This document shows, one piece after another, positions 22,538 through 26,681 of a stretch of 26,681 bases of DNA. The notes beneath the pieces are model-generated. The model did not search any database, was not told the DNA's origin, and saw only the letters and a list, made by a program, of their open reading frames with translations. Each line of letters starts with the position of its first letter. Position 1 is the stretch's first letter. Origin of the DNA: an uncultured Oscillospiraceae bacterium (GTDB lineage: Bacteria; Bacillota; Clostridia; Oscillospirales; Ruminococcaceae); the NCBI GenBank assembly GCA_958403605.1, contig CATXYA010000001.1:1-26681 (forward strand), written 5' to 3'. Both the position numbers and the translations under genes were made by a program.

Positions 22538-23467
22538 ATGAAATATGTATTGGGGATCGACAGCGGCGGCACCAAGTATCTGGTGCGGGCGCAGGACCTG
22601 GCGGGCAACGACCTGGCCCGCATTGTCGGGCCGCCCGCCTGCCACCACGGCATGGCGCCGGAGCAGATGCTGGTGCGCATCAACGACAACATCGACGCCT
22701 GTTTAGCCAAATTCGGCGAAAGGCGGGAACACTGCGTCTCCATGGTGTGCGGCATCAGCGGCATCGACAGTCCGCAGGACCAGCTGATCGTGGATGAGGC
22801 CTATCAATCGCTGGCGGGCTTTTCGTGCCCCATTTTGTGTGTGAACGACGCGGTGGTGGCCCATTACGCCGTCACAGGCGGCGTGGGGGCGCTGGTGATC
22901 GCCGGTACGGGCTCCATCGCCTACGCCCGGGACCGCCATGGCCGGGAGGCGCGCTGCGGCGGCTGGCCCCCCATCATCTTCGGCGACGACGGCTCAGGCT
23001 CCTGGATCGCCTGCCAGGCGCTGCACCTGCTGACGCTGCTGTTTGACGGGCGCATCACGCCCGGCCTGCTGACGGAGCAGCTGCAGGAAACGCTGCACCT
23101 GCACCGCCGGGAGGACCTGATCTCCCTGTGCATCGAGATGGAGCAGTCGCGCTGGAGCAATCCCGGCCTGTCGGCCATGGTGGACGAGGCCGCGGCACAG
23201 GGCGACGCCCAGGCCCTGCAAATTTTACAGCGGGCCGCCGCGTGCACCGCCGCCCTGGCGGACACGGTGATCGCCCAGTTGGAGCTGTACCGGGAGCCCT
23301 CCTTCCGGGTGGGCGCCTGGGGCAGCGCCATCGCCAAAAGCCCCCTCCACTTTTCCCGGTTCCGGGAGCTTTTGCTGCGCAAGTATCCCAATGCGCAAAT
23401 TTTGGTGTCGGAGCAGGACGCCGCCCAAGGGGCGTGCGCCATGGCCCGGCGGCAGCCGGCGCCTTGA
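22538..23467 (+). CDS. BadF/BadG-type ATPase-fold sugar kinase (N-acetylglucosamine-kinase-like)
   Basis: 309 aa in the ASKHA fold. Phosphate-1 motif GIDSGGTKY is at residues 6-14, CVNDAVVAHY follows near 101-110, phosphate-2 VIAGTGSIAY at 120-129, and GWPPIIFGDDGSGSWIA at 142-158. The C-terminal adenosine-side motif appears as VGAWGSAIAKS. Size and motifs match N-acetylglucosamine kinase / BadF-type proteins rather than the 2-hydroxyacyl-CoA dehydratase activator, which carries a cysteine-liganded cluster not seen here. The gene follows the SIS gene and starts behind AAAGAGG. The likely role is to phosphorylate the imported sugar before the SIS enzyme acts. GlcNAc, glucosamine or an Amadori sugar are all possible. 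Confidence 0.9.
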   Translation: MKYVLGIDSGGTKYLVRAQDLAGNDLARIVGPPACHHGMAPEQMLVRINDNIDACLAKFGERREHCVSMVCGISGIDSPQDQLIVDEAYQSLAGFSCPILCVNDAVVAHYAVTGGVGALVIAGTGSIAYARDRHGREARCGGWPPIIFGDDGSGSWIACQALHLLTLLFDGRITPGLLTEQLQETLHLHRREDLISLCIEMEQSRWSNPGLSAMVDEAAAQGDAQALQILQRAAACTAALADTVIAQLELYREPSFRVGAWGSAIAKSPLHFSRFRELLLRKYPNAQILVSEQDAAQGACAMARRQPAP

Positions 23468-23496
23468 GCGGGTCTTGGGCAGAAAGGAGCACCGCC

Positions 23497-24714
23497 ATGC
23501 GTAAAAAAAACAATCCCTACCGCTGGGTGGTGCTGGCCGTGGCGTGCATCGCCTTTTTCTCTCCCAGCTACACCCAGTACCAGCTTTCGCCCCTGGCGCC
23601 GCAGCTCTGCCAAACAATGGGCCTGACCGCCAGCCAGTTTTCCGGCGCGTTTTCGTCACCCATGCTGCCCGCGGTATTTTTCAGCCTCGTCATCGGCCTG
23701 CTGGCAGACAAGGTGGGCATCAAATGGGTGGTAGGGCTGGGGCTGGGCGTCTCGGCCTTCGGCACCGTCCTGCGCCTGTTTGCACCCTCTTACCCGCTTT
23801 TTTTCAGCAGCATGCTGCTCTCCGGCGTGGGGGCGGCCTGCCTCAACGCCACGGGCATCAAGCTGTTCAGCGGTTGGTTTCCGGTGGGACAGGTGGACAA
23901 AATGATGGGGCTGCTGCTGTCGGCCTCCACCATCGGCATGGCGGCGGCTTTGGCGACGACGGCGCTTTTCCCCAGCATTGCCGCGGCCTACGGCGCCGCA
24001 GCCGCCCTCAGCGCCGCCGTGTGGCTGCTGTGGATGATCCTGATGAAAGACCCGGCCAAGCCCGTCGGCCCGGCGCGCACAGAGCGCCCGCCCCTGCGGC
24101 GCTGTCTTTTGGCCGTGGTGCGCAGCAAGGCGCTGTGGCTGGCCTGCGGCGCGCTGATGGCCGTCTACGGCTGTGAGATGCTGCTGGGTTCTTTTCTGCC
24201 CAGCGCCCTGGCGGGCCGGGGCATGCCGATGGCCGCGGCGGGTGTTTACACCGCCGTTGTCACCTTTGGCACCTTTTTCGGCTGTCTCGCCGGCCCCTTT
24301 TTGATGGGGCGGTGCCCGCGGCCCCGGCTGCTGATGCTGCTGTTCCCCTTGGTGGGCAGTGCCGGGATGCTGTGGGGCTGGCGGCTGTCCCCGGGGCCGC
24401 TGCTGGCGCTGGCGCTGGGTGTCACGGGATTCGTCATCGGCGGGCTGCAGCCGCTGCTGATCGCGCTGCCGGTCTCTTTGCCGGAGATCGGGCCGCAGTA
24501 TGCCGGGACGGCGGGCGGCATTGTGAGCACGATGCAGCTGCTGGGCGCCGTGCTCATTCCCACCTGCATCGCCGCCCCGCTGGCGGGCGATAACTGGGAG
24601 CTGCTGCTGGCCATCGGCGCAGGCTTCCTGCTGCTGGCCTTTGGGCTGGAGCTTTTGCTGGCCCGCCGGGGCATACCCGGGACCACACCATCCAAGGAGG
24701 AGACGAGACCATGA
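23497..24714 (+). CDS. Major facilitator superfamily transporter (NarK/CynX-like)
   Basis: 405 aa with 12 hydrophobic segments. The MFS loop 2-3 signature appears as GLLADKVGIKWVVGLGLGVSAFGTVLR, and the central loop lies near residues 185-205 (MKDPAKPVGPARTERPPLRR). The N-terminal YTQYQLSPLAPQLCQTMGLTASQFS pattern resembles the COG2223/CynX-type anion and small organic acid carriers. AAAGGAG precedes the ATG by 7 nt. Its stop overlaps the flavoprotein start (ATGA), so the two are coupled, suggesting that it exchanges or imports the substrate or product of that oxidoreductase. It is a second importer or exporter in an operon that already has an ABC system, so efflux of an end product is as likely as uptake. 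Confidence 0.9.
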   Translation: MRKKNNPYRWVVLAVACIAFFSPSYTQYQLSPLAPQLCQTMGLTASQFSGAFSSPMLPAVFFSLVIGLLADKVGIKWVVGLGLGVSAFGTVLRLFAPSYPLFFSSMLLSGVGAACLNATGIKLFSGWFPVGQVDKMMGLLLSASTIGMAAALATTALFPSIAAAYGAAAALSAAVWLLWMILMKDPAKPVGPARTERPPLRRCLLAVVRSKALWLACGALMAVYGCEMLLGSFLPSALAGRGMPMAAAGVYTAVVTFGTFFGCLAGPFLMGRCPRPRLLMLLFPLVGSAGMLWGWRLSPGPLLALALGVTGFVIGGLQPLLIALPVSLPEIGPQYAGTAGGIVSTMQLLGAVLIPTCIAAPLAGDNWELLLAIGAGFLLLAFGLELLLARRGIPGTTPSKEETRP

Positions 24715-26309
24715 GCAATATTTATGAAGAGGAGCGCTGGCTGGGCCGCGCGCCCGACATCCCGGCGGAACAGATCACCCTGGCGGTACAGGCCGACGTC
24801 GTCATCGTGGGCGCAGGCCTGGCAGGCGTGGCCGCGGCCCGCGCCGCCGTGGAGGCGGGCGCCACCGTGGTGCTGCTGGAAAAGTGCGCCAGTCCCCAGG
24901 CCCGCTCCGGCGATTTCGCCGCCATGGACAGCGCCCTTTCCGCGCGCTGGGGCCGCCAGAACGTGGACAAGACGGAGATCGTGAACGAACTGATGCGCGA
25001 CATGGCCTATAAGGCCAGCCAGAACATTTTAAAGCGCTGGGCCGACGAGGCGGGCGCCGCCCTGGATTGGTACCTGGAGGCCATGCCCGGCATCCCCGTG
25101 CTGCAGACGACCTTTGAGCCCAAGCCCCAAGGGCCCATCTGCATTCAGCCGCGCCGCTACCCCGCGCCGCCGGATTTCGACAACGCGCAGGAGCGCTTCA
25201 AGTGCTACGAGACCACGGTCTCCTTCGAGCCCACGCATATCCCGCTTTTTTTGGCGAACCACCGGTTGGCGGAGGAGAGCGGGCGGCTGCAGACCTACTG
25301 CAGCGCCCCGGTGCAAAAGCTGCTGCGAGCGGCGGAGGGCCGCGTCACCGGCGCCGTGGCGAAGATTAAGGACGGTTACCTGCGGGCGGACGCCGGGCGG
25401 GCCGTGATCCTGGCGACTGGGGACTACATGAGCAACGAAGCCATGCTGCGGCGGTTTTTGCCCGGCTACGCCGAGACGCCTCAGCTGTGGACCAGTTATG
25501 ATGAAAACCGGGCCCCCTCCAACAGGGGAGACGGCCACCGCATGGGCATGTGGATCGGCGCCAAGCTGCAGGACGAGCCCCACGCCCCCTGCGCGCACCA
25601 CATGGGCAGCGTGTTCGGCGCCTCGGGCTTTTTGCTGCTGGACAGCCGCGGCAGGCGCTTTGTGAACGAGGACGCGCCCGGCCAGCAGATCGGCAGCCAG
25701 ATCGAGAACCTGCCCGATAAGACGGCCTGGCAGTTCGTGGACGGGAACTGGGCGCAGGAGATCCCTCACGGCTACCCCAGCCACGGCTGTGTTTGCTACG
25801 CCGTGGAGGACGCGCGCATCGCGTCCGGCGAGATCAGCAAGGGCCTTACCACCAACGACAACCTCGTCACGCCGGGGATGATCGAAACGGCGCTGCGCAA
25901 AAAGCAGCTTTTCCGCGCCGACACCCTGGAAGAGCTGGTCGCGCTGACCGGCCTGCCCGCCGAAACGGCCCTCCGGGAAATCGGACGCTACAACGAGCTT
26001 TGCGCCGCCGGGTGCGATGCGGATCTCGGCAAGCGGGCCTCCCGCCTGTTCCCCGTGGCCCAACCGCCGTTTTACGCCGCCAAGTTCGTCCCGGCGACCA
26101 TGATCGTCGCGCTGGGCGGGCTGCAGAGCGACGAGGACGCCCACTGCTACGATACGGCGGGCAAGCCCATTCCCGGCCTGTATGTGGCGGGCAACGTCCA
26201 GGGCAACCGCATCGCCGTCGATTATCCCCTCACCGTGCCTGGCCTGAGCCACTCCCTGGCCCTGACCTTTGGGCGCATCGCGGGGCGCAATGCGGCGCTC
26301 GGCATTTGA
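24711..26309 (+). CDS. FAD-dependent oxidoreductase, fumarate-reductase flavoprotein-like
   Basis: 532 aa. The Rossmann FAD-binding motif is ADVVIVGAGLAGVAAARAAVEAGATVVLLEK (GAGLAG at 34-39, Glu57 for ribose). The capping region and GDGHRMGMWIGAKL, RRFVNEDAPGQQ, and the C-terminal PGLYVAGNVQGNRIAVDYP plus GLSHSLALTFGRIAGRNAA fit the FrdA/SdhA/KstD superfamily (FAD_binding_2). No FMN-binding or cytochrome domain and no signal peptide are seen, so it is probably a soluble cytoplasmic enzyme. Its start overlaps the MFS gene stop by an ATGA. Several superfamily members reduce alpha,beta-unsaturated acids, or dehydrogenate them, using flavin. In an otherwise sugar-related operon its substrate is unexplained. 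A terminator follows within 60 nt of the stop. Confidence 0.92.
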   Translation: MSNIYEEERWLGRAPDIPAEQITLAVQADVVIVGAGLAGVAAARAAVEAGATVVLLEKCASPQARSGDFAAMDSALSARWGRQNVDKTEIVNELMRDMAYKASQNILKRWADEAGAALDWYLEAMPGIPVLQTTFEPKPQGPICIQPRRYPAPPDFDNAQERFKCYETTVSFEPTHIPLFLANHRLAEESGRLQTYCSAPVQKLLRAAEGRVTGAVAKIKDGYLRADAGRAVILATGDYMSNEAMLRRFLPGYAETPQLWTSYDENRAPSNRGDGHRMGMWIGAKLQDEPHAPCAHHMGSVFGASGFLLLDSRGRRFVNEDAPGQQIGSQIENLPDKTAWQFVDGNWAQEIPHGYPSHGCVCYAVEDARIASGEISKGLTTNDNLVTPGMIETALRKKQLFRADTLEELVALTGLPAETALREIGRYNELCAAGCDADLGKRASRLFPVAQPPFYAAKFVPATMIVALGGLQSDEDAHCYDTAGKPIPGLYVAGNVQGNRIAVDYPLTVPGLSHSLALTFGRIAGRNAALGI

Positions 26310-26364
26310 AGCGAGCGCCGGCCGTGTTGACGCTGCTTCGGAAGCGGCGGTCTCACCGCATCAA

Positions 26365-26400
26365 AAAACCGCAGGTGCCCTGGCACCTGCGGTTTTCTTC
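26365..26400. terminator. Bidirectional intrinsic terminator between convergent genes
   Basis: AAAACCGCAGGTGCC (26365-26379) is the exact reverse complement of 26382-26396, followed by CTTC and preceded by an A-run, so it can end both the flavoprotein operon (plus) and the receiver-domain gene (minus). Nothing else is seen in the 111-bp gap. Confidence 0.9.
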
Positions 26401-26420
26401 TTTCCTTGTTCTGCGCCGCG

Positions 26421-26681
26421 TCAGGAGCTTCCGTTCACTGCGCTGCGCAGCACGCCGTAGAGGTAGTTGACGTCCAGGGGCTTGGTGACGAAGCCCGTCA
26501 TGCCCGCCTGCGCCGCCGCCTCGGTGTCCTCTTTGAACGAATTGGCCGTCATGGCGATGATGGGGACGGTGGCGGCGTCGGGACGCGGCAACCCGCGGAT
26601 GGCGCGGGTGGCGGCGAGGCCGTTCACCTCCGGCATCTGGATGTCCATCAAAATGGCCTGGAAATAGCCCGTCTCGCTGTC
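26421..26681 (-). CDS. Response-regulator receiver domain, C-terminal part (gene runs off right edge)
   Basis: 86 codons are in the window; the frame continues past the right end. The protein reads in from the edge as DSETGYFQAILMDIQMPEVNGL, so the phospho-acceptor Asp is in LMDIQMPEVNG. It continues with VPIIAMTANSFKEDTEAAAQAGMTGFVTKPLD, giving the conserved Thr of MTA and the Lys of TKP, and ends ten to fifteen residues after the last helix. Because nothing follows the receiver domain, it is most likely the C-terminal receiver of a hybrid histidine kinase (the MTANSF/GMTGFVTKP style is typical) rather than a two-domain response regulator. The gene is convergent with the flavoprotein operon and functionally unrelated as far as can be seen. 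Confidence 0.93.
   Translation of the reverse strand, partial: DSETGYFQAILMDIQMPEVNGLAATRAIRGLPRPDAATVPIIAMTANSFKEDTEAAAQAGMTGFVTKPLDVNYLYGVLRSAVNGSS

Noticed and set aside
1..26681. CRISPR arrays, tRNA or rRNA genes, prophage or conjugation genes
   Set aside because: No regularly spaced repeats, tRNA-like cloverleaf, rRNA sequence, integrase or phage structural gene was recognised on reading both strands.

Overview
The window looks like chromosomal DNA of a GC-rich, gut-type Firmicute, most likely in or near the Oscillospiraceae (Clostridium cluster IV). The reasons are strong AGGAGG-type Shine-Dalgarno sites, lipoprotein signals followed by a Ser/Ala/Gly-rich linker, a GPH symporter next to glycosidases, a MalT-like LuxR activator, and a fumarate-reductase-like flavoprotein encoded in a sugar operon. 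This placement is inferred from gene content; there is no rRNA or tRNA in the window.

Region 1 (1-7271, minus strand) is a tightly packed seven-gene operon reading right to left: a GHL6-like glycoside hydrolase, an HSL-type alpha/beta hydrolase, a DUF1116 protein (YlbE/AllG-like), FdrA (AllF-like), a separately encoded FdrA C-terminal domain, a divergent acetate-kinase-family enzyme, and the start of a beta-hydroxyacid dehydrogenase (GarR/GlxR-like). FdrA and YlbE are subunits of oxamate carbamoyltransferase in E. coli. Here DUF2877 (YlbF/AllH) and carbamate kinase are absent, and an acetokinase-family protein with altered active-site residues follows directly. My reading is a glycoside and ester cleaving route that feeds an acyl-phosphate-forming FdrA/DUF1116 enzyme and ends in substrate-level ATP formation. 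This is the best candidate in the window for an undescribed system.

Region 2 (7272-14803, plus strand) starts with a divergently transcribed AraC regulator, then a non-coding stretch with a 22-bp perfect inverted repeat. A small lipoprotein, a GPH sugar:cation symporter, a wrecked GH1 glycosidase remnant, a GH2 glycosidase and a MOFRL-type glycerate kinase follow. Glycerate kinase here and the GarR-like dehydrogenase at the left edge together suggest that part of the substrate leaves through glycerate.

Region 3 (14690-15464) has no convincing gene. It holds three terminator-like hairpins, a candidate promoter, and a pair of near-identical 17-bp extended -10 elements separated by two further hairpins, upstream of the LuxR regulator.

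Region 4 (15465-26309, plus strand) is a MalT-like LuxR activator with a TTG start, a strong terminator, and a seven-gene operon: ABC solute-binding lipoprotein, two ABC permeases (no ATPase), a double-SIS sugar isomerase/deaminase, a BadF-type (GlcNAc-kinase-like) kinase, an MFS transporter and an FAD-dependent oxidoreductase. It looks like import, phosphorylation and SIS-domain processing of an amino sugar or Amadori-type compound, with an unexplained transporter/flavoprotein pair.

The right edge (26421-26681, minus strand) holds the C-terminal receiver domain of a response regulator or hybrid histidine kinase, convergent with the flavoprotein gene and separated from it by a bidirectional terminator.
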